A DNA stretch of 47,566 bases. Origin: Desulfarculus sp. Its GTDB lineage: Bacteria; Desulfobacterota; Desulfarculia; Desulfarculales; Desulfarculaceae. The notes under the pieces are model-generated. The model saw nothing but the letters and a program-made list of their open reading frames with translations, made no database searches and had not been told where the DNA came from. Shown here in pieces: positions 1 to 7,883 of the stretch (position 1 is its first letter; each line of letters starts with the position of its first letter). Made by a program: the position numbers and the translations under genes. The stretch is from positions 1-47,566 of the forward strand of contig JACRDC010000126.1 of NCBI GenBank assembly GCA_016218705.1, in the 5' to 3' direction.

Positions 1-32
1 AGGCCGCCGCATAGGGGGGGCGCACGGCGGCT

Positions 33-83
33 CGCGAGGGGAAATCCCCTCCGGGCTACGCCCTCCGGGGATTCCCCCTCGCG
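33..83. repeat. imperfect inverted repeat
   Basis: Arms of 17 bp (33-49 and 67-83) match at 16 of 17 positions around a G+C-rich centre. A run of A follows on the + strand (85-90), so it is not an obvious + strand terminator. No gene is seen in 1-514; this stretch holds only this structure, the short direct repeats, the 73-bp ACGGG/CCCGT element (172-244), the terminator at 257-295 and the 167-bp hairpin repeat. Confidence 0.5.
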
Positions 84-89
84 CAAAAA

Positions 90-124
90 ACCGGACAGTT
101 TATGTGCTACTACACCGGACAGTT
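90..124. repeat. short direct repeats, possible insertion-sequence end remnant
   Basis: The 10-mer CCGGACAGTT occurs at about 91-100 and again at about 115-124, followed by a TTGTTGACAACA stretch. Closely spaced direct repeats of this kind resemble the multiple transposase-binding sites at the ends of IS21-like elements. No transposase gene is present, so this is at most a scar; it may be only a chance duplication. Confidence 0.2.
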
Positions 125-256
125 CTATTTGTTGACAACAGACCCCTGGGTCGAGTGCCCTGCCATCCATTACGGGGTCGAGTACCTCGACTCCCATTGC
201 GGGCCGGGAGAGGCTCTCCCCCGGCGGACCTCGCCGGCTCCCGTACTGGCCTCGCT

Positions 257-295
257 GAAAAAAACCTGGGGCGGAGGATTACCCCCGCCCCAGGT
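257..295 (-). terminator. Rho-independent terminator of the leftward chemoreceptor gene
   Basis: Read on the minus strand there is an 11-bp perfect stem (arms 264-274 and 285-295) followed directly by a run of T (the A run at 258-264 on the + strand). It lies about 220 bp beyond the stop codon of the chemoreceptor that ends at 515, so the 167-bp hairpin repeat would be inside that gene's 3' untranslated region. Confidence 0.75.
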
Positions 296-320
296 GTCAT
301 GGCTTGCGGAAACGCCAGGG

Positions 321-487
321 GCCTAATACCAATATGCAATCAAAGCCATCCATGGCTTTGATTGCTGACCGGCCGGGCAAAAGCGTGGTTTTGCCCGGCC
401 TCCCGGGCGCTTACGCGCCCGGCGGGCCGTCCATGGCCCGCATGCCAAGTTGCGATCAAACTATTCGTTTGATCGCAACTTGGCATA
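321..487 (+). repeat. 167-bp multi-hairpin repeat, copy 1
   Basis: Five consecutive hairpins: a 14-bp stem (336-349/352-365), a 12-bp stem (371-382/389-400), an 8-bp stem (403-410/415-422), a 6-bp stem (423-428/435-440) and a perfect 20-bp stem (442-461/467-486, loop TATTC). The whole unit recurs in inverted orientation at 47396-47562 with only a few differences, and in shortened form at 28501-28555. There is no coding potential of its own. It is likely a REP/MITE-like element mobilised in trans. It lies in the 3' region of the leftward chemoreceptor gene. Confidence 0.9.
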
Positions 488-514
488 AAATGGCCCGAAC
501 CAACCGCCGGCCGC

Positions 515-2392
515 CTACTCCAAATGGGCCGGGGCGGGCAGGGCCTGCACGGCTGAGCCCCGCTGGCGGCGGCCGGCGGCCTTCTGGGCGCCGCCCACCA
601 GGTTCAGGAGGTCGCCCACCATATTTTGTAGGTGGTGGGCCTGGCTGTCCAGCTCCTCGGCCGCCGAGGCCGACTCCTCGGCCCCCGCGGCGGTTTGCTG
701 GGTCACCTGGTCCATATCACGGGTGCCGTGGTTGACCTGCTCGATGCCCTGGGCCTGCTCGGCACTTGCCGCGGCGATCTCGGACACCAGGGCGGCAACC
801 TGCCGGGCGCTCTGGGCCACCTGGCCGAAGGCCTCGTCGGTGCCCCGCACCAGGGCCGAGCCCTGCTCGATGTTGCGCAGGTTCTGCTCGATGATGGCCT
901 GGGTGTTCTTGGCCGCCTCGGCGGCGCGCATGGCCAGGTTGCGCACCTCGTCGGCCACCACGGCGAAGCCGGCCCCAGCCTCGCCCGCCCTGGCCGCCTC
1001 CACGGCGGCATTGAGGGCCAAGAGGTTGGTCTGGAAGGCGATCTCGTCAATGGTCTTGATGATCTTGCCGGTCTGCTCGCTGGCCTGGGTGATGCGCTCC
1101 ATGGCCTGGCGCAGGGTCTCCATGGACTGAACCGCCTGGCTTACCACCTGGTTGGACTGCTCCATAAGGGTGTTGGCCTGCTGGGCGTTGTCGGCGTTCT
1201 GGCGGATCATGCTGGCCACCTCCTCCAGGGAGGTGGAGGTGTTCTCCAGGGAGGCGGCCTGCTCCGCCGAGCCCTGGGCCAGGCTCTGGCTGGTGGAGGC
1301 CACCTGGCTGGAGGCGGCGGCCACCTGGGAGGCGCCTTCGCTCATCTGGGTGGAGATGCGCCTGAGCGCGCCGCTGATGCCACGGGCGATAAAAAAGGCC
1401 ATGAACAGGCCCACCACCAAGGCCAGGGCACCGGTCAGGGTCACCTTGACCTTGCAGTCCTGGGCCTGGCTCAGCATGGCCTCGTCGGTGAGGATGGCCT
1501 GGCGGGCCGCCGTGCGCATCTGGTGCATGAGCCCCTGGGTGGCCGCCAGGGCGGGCAGGGTTTGGCTGGTGTAGATGGCCTCGGCCTGCTGCTTGCCCTG
1601 CACCGAGAGCCTGGCCTCCTCGATCATCTTCTTGAGCACCCCCCCGGTCTCGGTCAGGGCGGCCTGGGCCTGTTGCTGGTAAATCTCCTGGGCTTTGTCG
1701 AACTGGCCCTCGCTCAGGGCGGCCTGGATGTCCTTGCCCGAGGCGTGCAACCGCTCGTGGGGGTCCTTGATCTGCTCCAGGAGGGCCTTGATCTGGGGGT
1801 TGGCCGCGGCGGCCGCCGCCTGGGGGCTGGCCAGCCACTGGCCCAGGCCGCACTTGGTGGGGTCGGTTTCCACGCCCAGTTGGCGCTCCTGGCTCAGGAT
1901 GGCCTTGGCCACGTTGTTGGACCAGCGCAGGTGGTCGGCCTCGCGGGCCGAGAGGAAGCCGGGCAGCTCCACGTCGCCGGGGCGGAAGACCTTGGCGATG
2001 GCCGCCGCCGTCTGGTGCAGGCGCATGTGGGTGTCCTCGGTCTGCTTGAGCAGGGGCGACAGCGCCGGCACCTGGACCTCGGCCTGCCGGCGGCCGTCGC
2101 CGTAGAGCCAGCGGCCCAGGCCGCATTTGGTGTGGTCGGTCTCCACCGTGACCTTGTCGGCCTTGGGGTCGCTCAGGGTGGCGTTGAGTTTGTTGGCCCA
2201 GGTCAGGTGGTCCACCTCGCGCTGGGCCAAGAGGCCGTCCAGGCGGTTGCCGGCGATCACCTCCTCGGCGTTTTTCACCACGCTGTTGACGCCTATTTGG
2301 GTAAAGAGCACCGAGACCACCATCAGGGCCAGCACCACGCCGAAGCCGGCGAGGATGCGTTGGCCCACGGTCAGGTTGTTTAGCTTTTTCAT
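515..2392 (-). CDS. methyl-accepting chemotaxis protein with tandem zinc-binding-type (CZB) sensor modules
   Basis: A 625-residue chemoreceptor. Membrane segments lie near residues 13-35 and 316-336, with an extracytoplasmic sensor region between them. The C-terminal signalling domain has the conserved tip [20 protein letters not shown] and would signal to CheA/CheW. The sensor region holds two copies of a module with His62, Cys90, His122 and His126, then His154, Cys181, His212 and His216. The spacing is the same, and both have a CGLG(R/Q)W motif around the Cys. This is the ligand pattern of the CZB (chemoreceptor zinc-binding) domain, which is normally cytoplasmic and C-terminal. The start at 2392 is preferred over an upstream in-frame ATG at 2473 because it has AAAGGAAC just upstream and begins with a typical MKKL signal anchor. 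Zinc or a zinc-linked redox signal is the inferred stimulus. Confidence 0.9.
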   Translation of the reverse strand: MKKLNNLTVGQRILAGFGVVLALMVVSVLFTQIGVNSVVKNAEEVIAGNRLDGLLAQREVDHLTWANKLNATLSDPKADKVTVETDHTKCGLGRWLYGDGRRQAEVQVPALSPLLKQTEDTHMRLHQTAAAIAKVFRPGDVELPGFLSAREADHLRWSNNVAKAILSQERQLGVETDPTKCGLGQWLASPQAAAAAANPQIKALLEQIKDPHERLHASGKDIQAALSEGQFDKAQEIYQQQAQAALTETGGVLKKMIEEARLSVQGKQQAEAIYTSQTLPALAATQGLMHQMRTAARQAILTDEAMLSQAQDCKVKVTLTGALALVVGLFMAFFIARGISGALRRISTQMSEGASQVAAASSQVASTSQSLAQGSAEQAASLENTSTSLEEVASMIRQNADNAQQANTLMEQSNQVVSQAVQSMETLRQAMERITQASEQTGKIIKTIDEIAFQTNLLALNAAVEAARAGEAGAGFAVVADEVRNLAMRAAEAAKNTQAIIEQNLRNIEQGSALVRGTDEAFGQVAQSARQVAALVSEIAAASAEQAQGIEQVNHGTRDMDQVTQQTAAGAEESASAAEELDSQAHHLQNMVGDLLNLVGGAQKAAGRRQRGSAVQALPAPAHLE

Positions 2393-2693
2393 GGCCGTTC
2401 CTTTGGGGCTGGCAAGGAGTGCCTTGGAAACACCTGGGTTGTCGCGGGCTGTCGCCCCCGGCCTCCAGGCCAAGGCCGGCCCCCTTTCGCCCCTTGATCC
2501 TAGGTATTAGTTTTGGCTGTTTTCGCTACCGTCTCGGCCCGCTTGGTGGGCGCGGCCTTATCCGCGCCTGGCTGGCTCCCTCTCCCCACGAGAGGCCCAC
2601 CCGGGGCATGGCCAAGTCTCGCCTTCCAAAATCCGCCGCCACCTGATGGCGGCAGCAAAAGCTAACGGACGTCCGGCAAGATAGTTACAAATA

Positions 2694-2894
2694 TCACAGG
2701 TCGCGGTCAATCAAAATGCAAGAGACCGATTCAGCCAGCGCGGCTGCCATGCTCGGGCGCCACGGACTGGCCAGGGTTGAGCATGATGATGCGATTTGTG
2801 GCATAGCCCTGCCTTGTATCCCACCGGCGAGGCCGCGGCCAATCGCACCAATCAAAAATGCAATTATTGAGCCTAATATGCCTACTATATTCAT
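2694..2894 (-). CDS. possible small hydrophobic protein (doubtful)
   Basis: A 66-codon frame starting MNIVGILGSIIAFLIGAIGR, with one strongly hydrophobic Gly-rich segment in the first 25 residues and no recognisable family. It sits in a locally A+T-richer island inside the 734-bp gap 2393-3126, and its codon use is unlike that of neighbouring genes. No convincing ribosome-binding site precedes it. It could be a decayed gene, a small membrane peptide or chance. The rest of the gap holds no gene I can support. Confidence 0.2.
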   Translation of the reverse strand: MNIVGILGSIIAFLIGAIGRGLAGGIQGRAMPQIASSCSTLASPWRPSMAAALAESVSCILIDRDL

Positions 2895-2983
2895 ATGAAT
2901 TATTTCGTTTTTGTTGCCGTGCTGTTGTCCTGCCGGGGCCAAGGACGCGGCCCCCGCCAAGCCTGGCCCCGGCCGCCGTTGTT

Positions 2984-3000
2984 GTCATGCCGGGCATGAC
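2984..3000. promoter_or_regulatory. perfect palindrome upstream of the FmdE-like gene
   Basis: GTCATGCC-G-GGCATGAC: 8-bp perfect arms around one base, about 130 bp upstream of the FmdE-like start at 3127. The size and symmetry suit a dimeric regulator's operator. No promoter hexamers were convincing next to it, so the role is unproven. Confidence 0.3.
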
Positions 3001-3126
3001 GTTGTCTCGCCGCGCAGTACACCCCGCCGCCAGGGTGGCCGGCCTTGCGCGCCGGCGGGGCCATGGCTATGCTTGAGGTCTGCCCCTGGCATCGTCCAAG
3101 ACTCAACCCCATAAGGGAGCATCGCC

Positions 3127-3678
3127 ATGGACCTGGCCCATCTGCCCCCGGACCTGCAAGAGGTGGCGCGCTTCCACGGCCACCTCTGCCCGGGCCTCTT
3201 GATCGGCTACCGCGCGGCCAAGGCCGCCGCCCGCGCCCTGGACCTGGGCCGCAGCCAGGACGAGGAACTGGTGGCGGTGGTGGAGAACGACTCTTGCAGC
3301 GTGGACGCCTTCCAGGCCCTCTTGGGCACCACCTTCGGCAAGGGCAACCTGAAGTGGCAAGACCACGGCAAGCAGGTCTTCACCGTCACTGACCGCCGCC
3401 AGAACCGGGCCGTGCGCGTGGCCTTCACCGGCGACGCCCTAAGGCCCCGCCGGCCCGATGGCTCGGTGGACCGCCAGGCCTTCATGGAGATACTGCTGGC
3501 CGCCCCTGACGAGCAAATCCTGAAAATCCAGGAGAAGCCGCCGGCCCCGCCGGAGGTGGCCCGCATCGAGCCCTCGCTCACCTGCGCACGCTGCGGCGAG
3601 GCCGTGCAGGCCAGCAAGGCCGTGCAGAAGGACGGCCAGCCTCTGTGCCGCCCTTGCGCCCGGGAGGCCCGCCCATGA
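3127..3678 (+). CDS. FmdE-family zinc protein
   Basis: A 183-residue protein. The N-terminal half carries FHGHLCPGLLIGYRAA, the HGHxCPG signature of the FmdE family, named after subunit E of molybdenum formylmethanofuran dehydrogenase; bacterial members are stand-alone proteins of uncertain function. The C-terminus is a treble-clef-type zinc ribbon (CARCGE...CRPC), as in many FmdE homologues. A GGGAG ribosome-binding site precedes the ATG. The gene overlaps the next one by 4 bp (ATGA), so the two are translationally coupled. Molybdenum or formate/formyl metabolism is only suggested by the family name; nothing else in the window supports that. Confidence 0.85.
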   Translation: MDLAHLPPDLQEVARFHGHLCPGLLIGYRAAKAAARALDLGRSQDEELVAVVENDSCSVDAFQALLGTTFGKGNLKWQDHGKQVFTVTDRRQNRAVRVAFTGDALRPRRPDGSVDRQAFMEILLAAPDEQILKIQEKPPAPPEVARIEPSLTCARCGEAVQASKAVQKDGQPLCRPCAREARP

Positions 3679-4253
3679 AGGGTCTGGCCCGTTTCCTGTT
3701 CGAGGCCGGCATGCTCAAGAAGATGCGCCGCACCGGCTATCCCTTTTTGGGCAGCGGCGGCGAGTCGGTGGCTGACCACTGCTTCCGGGCCTCGCTCCTG
3801 GGCTATCACCTGGCCCTTTTGGACCCGGCCCTGGACGCCCCCCGGGTGGCCCTGATGCTCCTGCACCACGACCTGGCCGAGTCGCGCACCAACGACCTCA
3901 ACTACGTGCACAAGCGCTACGCCAAGGCCGACGAGCACAAGGCACGCCGCGACCAGCTACAGGACCTGCCCGCCCCGGTGGCCGCCCGCGTCCAGGAGTT
4001 GACCGCCGAGTTCGAGGAGGGCGCGAGCCCCGAGGCCCGCCTGGCCCACGACGCCGATCAATTGGATTTGCTTGTGGAATTGAAGGAGCAGAAGGACCTG
4101 GGCAACCCCTACGCCGCCCACTGGATACACTACGCCCTCAAGCGCCTGGCCACCCCGGCCGGCCAGGAACTGGCCCAGGCAATCCTGGCCACCGACTGGA
4201 CCGACTGGTGGTTCGAAAAACGCGACGACTGGTGGGCCCCGCCCCGGGAGTGA
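3675..4253 (+). CDS. HD-domain phosphohydrolase (YfbR/HDDC2-like)
   Basis: A 192-residue HD-domain protein. The metal-binding residues are visible in order: VADHCFR, then LLHHDLAESRTND, then HDADQLDLLVEL. This layout matches the YfbR/HDDC2 branch, whose studied members are 5'-deoxynucleotidases acting on dNMPs. The start at 3675 overlaps the stop of the FmdE-like gene (ATGA) and is preferred to an in-frame ATG 30 bp upstream. The C-terminus is Trp-rich (DWTDWWFEKRDDWW). Substrate identity is inferred from the family only. Confidence 0.85.
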   Translation: MKGLARFLFEAGMLKKMRRTGYPFLGSGGESVADHCFRASLLGYHLALLDPALDAPRVALMLLHHDLAESRTNDLNYVHKRYAKADEHKARRDQLQDLPAPVAARVQELTAEFEEGASPEARLAHDADQLDLLVELKEQKDLGNPYAAHWIHYALKRLATPAGQELAQAILATDWTDWWFEKRDDWWAPPRE

Positions 4254-4458
4254 GCCGGGTGCCCCGGCTGCCATAACGGGTCGGGTGAAGGTGTCTCCCG
4301 TCCGGCCCGCTCGGCTCCCGTCGGAACCGGTAGGACCATGCAAGGGGGCCGGGTGCCCCGGCTGCCATAACGGGTCGAGTAAAGGTGTCTCCCGTCCGGC
4401 CCTCTCGGCTCCCGTCTGAACTGGTAGGACCGTGCACGGGACCCGGTGCCCCGGCCTG
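4254..4458. repeat. 94-bp tandem repeat (two full units plus a partial third)
   Basis: Units start at 4254, 4348 and 4442; the first two differ at only a handful of positions and the third breaks off after about 17 bp. Each full unit contains a 46-bp core bounded by ACGGGTCG and CGGCTCCCGT (4276-4321 and 4370-4415). The same 46-bp core recurs at 45827-45872, so this is a tandemly amplified dispersed repeat. It fills the gap between the HD gene and the higB promoter. Confidence 0.85.
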
Positions 4459-4466
4459 ATATTGCT

Positions 4467-4494
4467 TTGCCTATAACGCTATGCGCTATATAAT
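4467..4494 (+). promoter_or_regulatory. sigma-70 promoter of higBA, with no room for a leader
   Basis: A -35 TTGCCT (4467-4472), 16-bp spacer and perfect -10 TATAAT (4489-4494). The ATG of higB begins at 4501, seven bases after the -10, so the expected transcription start coincides with the start codon and the mRNA would be leaderless or nearly so. Confidence 0.7.
4472..4490. promoter_or_regulatory. HigA operator candidate
   Basis: An imperfect palindrome, TATAACGC-TAT-GCGCTATA (7 of 8 arm positions pair), lies exactly between the -35 and -10 hexamers. HigA-type antitoxins repress their own promoters through such sites. It fits autoregulation by the downstream HigA. Confidence 0.6.
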
Positions 4495-4500
4495 GGGACC

Positions 4501-4785
4501 ATGATAGCCAGCTTCAAGGGTAAACCCGCCGAACAGATATTCCAGCGCGAGGTATGCCGCAAGTTGCCAACAGAAATTCAACCCATCGCCTACAGAAAGC
4601 TTGTACAACTGCACAGCGCCGAGGAGCTTGCGGACTTGCGGAAATTGCCCGGCAACCGCTTGGAGACACTCAAGGGCGACCGTAAAGGGCAGCATAGCAT
4701 CAGGATCAACGACCAGTACCGAATCTGCTTCGTGTGGCGCGGCAACAGCGCCCACGAGGTGGAGATAGTGGACTACCACCATTAG
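4501..4785 (+). CDS. higB: HigB-type mRNA-interferase toxin
   Basis: A 94-residue RelE/ParE-superfamily protein of the HigB branch. The core motifs are visible: the 'LRKLPGNRLETLKGDRKGQHSIRIN' region (split here as LRKLPGNRLE / TLKGDRKGQHSIRIN), then DQYRICFVWRGNSAHEVEIVDYH. HigB toxins cleave mRNA on the ribosome. The gene precedes its antitoxin, the usual HigBA order. There is no good ribosome-binding site and the promoter -10 ends six bases before the ATG, so translation is probably leaderless. Local base composition is lower in G+C than the neighbours, which fits horizontal acquisition. Confidence 0.93.
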   Translation: MIASFKGKPAEQIFQREVCRKLPTEIQPIAYRKLVQLHSAEELADLRKLPGNRLETLKGDRKGQHSIRINDQYRICFVWRGNSAHEVEIVDYHH

Positions 4786-4794
4786 GGGTAAGCC

Positions 4795-5094
4795 ATGCCG
4801 GCCAGGAAGCTAGCGCCCGTGCATCCGGGCGAAGTCCTTTGGGAAGACTTCATGAAGCCGCTGGGTATCACCCAAAACCAGCTCGGCCGCGACCTGGGCA
4901 TCTCGCCCCGGCGCATTAATGAGATCGTGCACGGCAAGCGGCGCATCACGGCCGACACGGCTTTGCGGCTGGCCCGCCACATCGGCACCACGGCCATGTT
5001 TTGGCTCAACCTCCAGGCCCACTACGACCTGTGCCTGGCCCAGGACGAGTTGGCCGGCCGCCTGGAGCAGGAGGTCAAGGTCAGGGCGGCCTAG
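4795..5094 (+). CDS. higA: HigA-type antitoxin
   Basis: A 99-residue XRE-type helix-turn-helix protein of the HigA/VapI family, starting MPARKLAPVHPGEVLWEDFM. The HTH is seen in LGITQNQLGRDLGISPRRIN, and the family's TALRLARHIGTTAMFWLNLQ segment follows. It neutralises HigB and represses the shared promoter, most likely through the palindrome at 4472-4490. It starts nine bases after the higB stop with a GGGGTAAG ribosome-binding site, so its synthesis can exceed that of the toxin. Confidence 0.93.
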   Translation: MPARKLAPVHPGEVLWEDFMKPLGITQNQLGRDLGISPRRINEIVHGKRRITADTALRLARHIGTTAMFWLNLQAHYDLCLAQDELAGRLEQEVKVRAA

Positions 5095-5194
5095 GCAAAG
5101 GAGGGGCAGCCCCGGCCCCGGCCCCGGCCGCGATTTCGGGAAATTTTTCCGCAAGCCCTCAGCGGGAGCCGCCAAGGCCGGCCAGGGCGATAAC

Positions 5195-7732
5195 TTAAAC
5201 CGACCCGTCATTGCCAGCCCGGGCACCGGGCCCCCACAGGGTGGCGTGGGCCTCATTGAGGATGGGCAAATCCAGGCCCTTTTGGCGGGCGGCGGCAAAG
5301 GCCAGGCGCAGCTCCTGGTGGGCGCGCACCTTGCGCCCGGCCTCGGCCTCCTGCTGGCAGAGCTTCTTGGCCAGGGCCGGCAGGTCCTTGGCCTTGCGCG
5401 ACTCCTTACCCAGCTTGCGCCCCAGCTCCTGTACCGGCCCCGACAGGCCCAGGGCGGCGAAGCTGGCCGTCCAGGCGGGGCTGGCGGCGCTGAAGGTCTG
5501 GGCCTGGCCGCCCAGGGCCGTGGCCAGGGCGATGGCCTCGGCCGAGGCCAAAGCCATGTAGTGCCCCACCTGGGCGGCGCCCAGGATGCGCCCCAGGCGC
5601 ATGAGGTAACCCCCCCACAGGCTGTAGACCTGGGCCAGTATCCAGGCCAGTTGCACCCCCACGGGGTCGGGGCTGGTGGTCACCGAGATGGGCGGCCACT
5701 GGAAGAGATCGGCCAATTGGGCCAGGTTCTCGGCTGGGCCGGCCAGCACCCCGGCGGCCTGGCGGGGCTTGACCAGGTCCTCGCAGAACAGCGGGCCGCC
5801 CAGCACGTAGACGGCCACGTCTTGGCGGCCCAGCTCCTGGGCCAGGTCGCGCGCCACCTGAAAGCAGAGCTTGCCGCCCAGGGGCTCGAAGGCGTTGGTG
5901 GCCACCATGAGGTTGAGGCCCTGCTGCGACTCCTCCAGCAGGGTGCGCACCTGGGCCGCGAACTGCTCCGGCGGGGCGGCCAGCACCACCTCGGTGGCCT
6001 TCTTGAAGGCGCTGGGGGGGTCGCTGGTTACGAAGACGTTCTTGGGCAGGCGGTGGTCCTCGAAGCGCCCCGGCGGGTTGCGGTTGATGCCCATGTCGGC
6101 GGCCACCTCGGGCCGGGGGTCGAAGAGGGTCAGGCTGGCGTTGAGGTAGCGCTTCTCCTCCAGGATGCGGCTGCCCACCAGGTGGGCCAGGGCGAAGCCC
6201 CAGTCGCCGGCGCCCACCACCACCAGGTTTTCCTTGGCCTGGGGAGAGTACAGGCGGCGGTCGCCGTGGGTGGCGTAGTAGGCCAGCCCGGCCTCGCTAC
6301 GCACCCGGGGCAGTCCCAGGTCGTCCTTGCCCAGGCTCTTCAATACCGCCCGGCGCCTGAGTGTGGCCAGGCCGTCGGCCACCACCTCCTTGAGCGGCCT
6401 CTCATTGATGAGGTCCTCCAGGTCGGGCGCCTGGCCGAAGGTGGCCTGGTGGTATTCCTTGAGCCCCTCCAATTCCTGGGCCACGGCATCCACCAGGCCG
6501 GGCCGGGGGGCCGGCTGGCCCTCCTGGCCGGAGGACGGGGCGCGCCGCGCGCGCCGGGCGCGCATCAGGCCCCGGGCCACCAATTGGCTGGCCATGACCT
6601 TCTTGGCCCGCGCGATGTCCTTGATTGCGGTGAGCGCCGTGAACTCGTCCAGGCTCAGGCCCCCGGCGTCGTCCTGGGCGTGCAGCTCCCTGAGTTCGCT
6701 GAGCAGGCGGGGCCGCGGCAGGGTGCAGTAGGCCCGGCCGTAGAGCCCCCGGGCGCTGCGCCACAGGCCGCTCTTGGGGTGCAGGAGCGAGTAGGCCAGG
6801 CTGCGCAGTAGCCCCAGGCCCCGGAGCCAGCACATGCCTCCCTGACGGGCGGCCAGGGAGAGGTCCTCTGGCACCGCGGCGTAGGAAATGGCCACCGGCT
6901 GCACCACCACGTCGCCCTCCACGTCCAGGGCGCCCCGCAGGGTGACCAGGCGGCGGGGATAGCGCAGGCTGCCGTCGCGGCTGCGGGCGCCGCCGTGCCA
7001 GGCCTCCAGGAAGATGCCCTGGTGCTGGCCGGTGTCGCTCAGGGCGCGGCAGTAGTTGTACAGGGTGGCCAGGTAGGCCTTGCCCGCCCCCCGGCGCTGC
7101 ACGGTGTAGGCGCCGTTGAGCAGTAGCTTGGCCAGGCTCTTGATGGCCATCATGTTGGTGCCGGCGGCGAACAGCGGCAGGCCCAGGAAGCGCGATTGGA
7201 AGACCACGTCGGCGATGAACTCGTCCACGTGGGAGGAATGGTTGCACAGAAACACCACGCCCAGCCCCTGGCGGCGGTACTGCTGGAGCAGGTCCAGGTG
7301 GGCCAACTCGCGCTGGTCGGCGGAGACGAAGGGCTGGCGGGGATCAGCCTGCTCGAAGAGGTGGGACATCACGGTGCAGATGGCGGCGGCGGCCTCCAGG
7401 TGCGCCTCGGGGTCGTAGCGGCAGGAGATGGCCTCGGCGTGGGCCCGCACCTCCCTGGGGTCGGCATGATCGCCCTGGGCGTCCAGTTGGGCCAGGGTCA
7501 GTTCCACCGCCCGTTCGATTATCTCTTCCTGGCGCGGTCCCTCCAGGGGCGCCTTCGACTGGAACAGGTCCAGCCAGGGCCGGCCGGGGGCGCTACGGTT
7601 GATGCGCTTCAAGAGGGCAATGAAATCCACGCGCTCGGCGATGCCCATGAGCCCCTTTCGCAGCAGGCGTCCGGGGCTCCAGGTCTTTTTGCGCCGGCGG
7701 GAGGGGGGCTGGGCGGGGGTGTCGCTGGTCAT
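5195..7732 (-). CDS. glycerolipid acyltransferase fused to a degenerate GpsA-like domain
   Basis: An 845-residue fusion. Residues 150-300 are a PlsB/PlsC-type acyltransferase: HX4D in NHSSHVDEF (His165, Asp170), then a block with GTNMMAIKSLAK, then GGARSRDGSLRYPRR, then VQPVAISY. Residues 500-845 follow NAD-dependent glycerol-3-phosphate dehydrogenase, with the nucleotide loop VVGAGDWGFALAHL. The catalytic positions do not match, however. The lysine of ATKG is Asn613, the lysine of GALKN aligns with Ala700 (VGVQLAWILAQV), and the GLGDL motif reads PAWTA. So the second domain probably binds nucleotide or substrate but does not catalyse, or is regulatory. The N-terminus is basic. AAAGGT precedes the ATG. 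The last codons overlap a dispersed repeat on the minus strand. Confidence 0.8.
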   Translation of the reverse strand: MTSDTPAQPPSRRRKKTWSPGRLLRKGLMGIAERVDFIALLKRINRSAPGRPWLDLFQSKAPLEGPRQEEIIERAVELTLAQLDAQGDHADPREVRAHAEAISCRYDPEAHLEAAAAICTVMSHLFEQADPRQPFVSADQRELAHLDLLQQYRRQGLGVVFLCNHSSHVDEFIADVVFQSRFLGLPLFAAGTNMMAIKSLAKLLLNGAYTVQRRGAGKAYLATLYNYCRALSDTGQHQGIFLEAWHGGARSRDGSLRYPRRLVTLRGALDVEGDVVVQPVAISYAAVPEDLSLAARQGGMCWLRGLGLLRSLAYSLLHPKSGLWRSARGLYGRAYCTLPRPRLLSELRELHAQDDAGGLSLDEFTALTAIKDIARAKKVMASQLVARGLMRARRARRAPSSGQEGQPAPRPGLVDAVAQELEGLKEYHQATFGQAPDLEDLINERPLKEVVADGLATLRRRAVLKSLGKDDLGLPRVRSEAGLAYYATHGDRRLYSPQAKENLVVVGAGDWGFALAHLVGSRILEEKRYLNASLTLFDPRPEVAADMGINRNPPGRFEDHRLPKNVFVTSDPPSAFKKATEVVLAAPPEQFAAQVRTLLEESQQGLNLMVATNAFEPLGGKLCFQVARDLAQELGRQDVAVYVLGGPLFCEDLVKPRQAAGVLAGPAENLAQLADLFQWPPISVTTSPDPVGVQLAWILAQVYSLWGGYLMRLGRILGAAQVGHYMALASAEAIALATALGGQAQTFSAASPAWTASFAALGLSGPVQELGRKLGKESRKAKDLPALAKKLCQQEAEAGRKVRAHQELRLAFAAARQKGLDLPILNEAHATLWGPGARAGNDGSV

Positions 7733-7883
7733 GGGGACCTTTCGCTGAAGGCACGATGGGGTGCTGATACTAAAGCCCCTGCTGGGCCAGGTTTAACCTG
7801 GGCGTGGCGCCTATGGTACGCGCCCGGGGCGGCGGCCGCAAGAGGTGCTGGCCCCGCTCCCCACGGCTGGGGCACCGGCGGAT

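Noticed and set aside
632-2383. Long open frame on the + strand opposite the CZB chemoreceptor
   Set aside because: Antisense shadow produced by G+C-rich third positions; its translation is low-complexity Gly/Leu/His with no motif, while the opposite strand encodes a complete chemoreceptor.
2950-3126. Riboswitch (for example molybdenum cofactor type) upstream of the FmdE-like gene
   Set aside because: Only a short dyad at 2984-3000 is visible; no multi-helix conserved architecture could be recognised.
4919-6811. 630-codon + strand frame overlapping higA and the acyltransferase gene
   Set aside because: It overlaps two well-supported genes in other frames and translates to Gly/Gln/Ala-rich sequence without family features.
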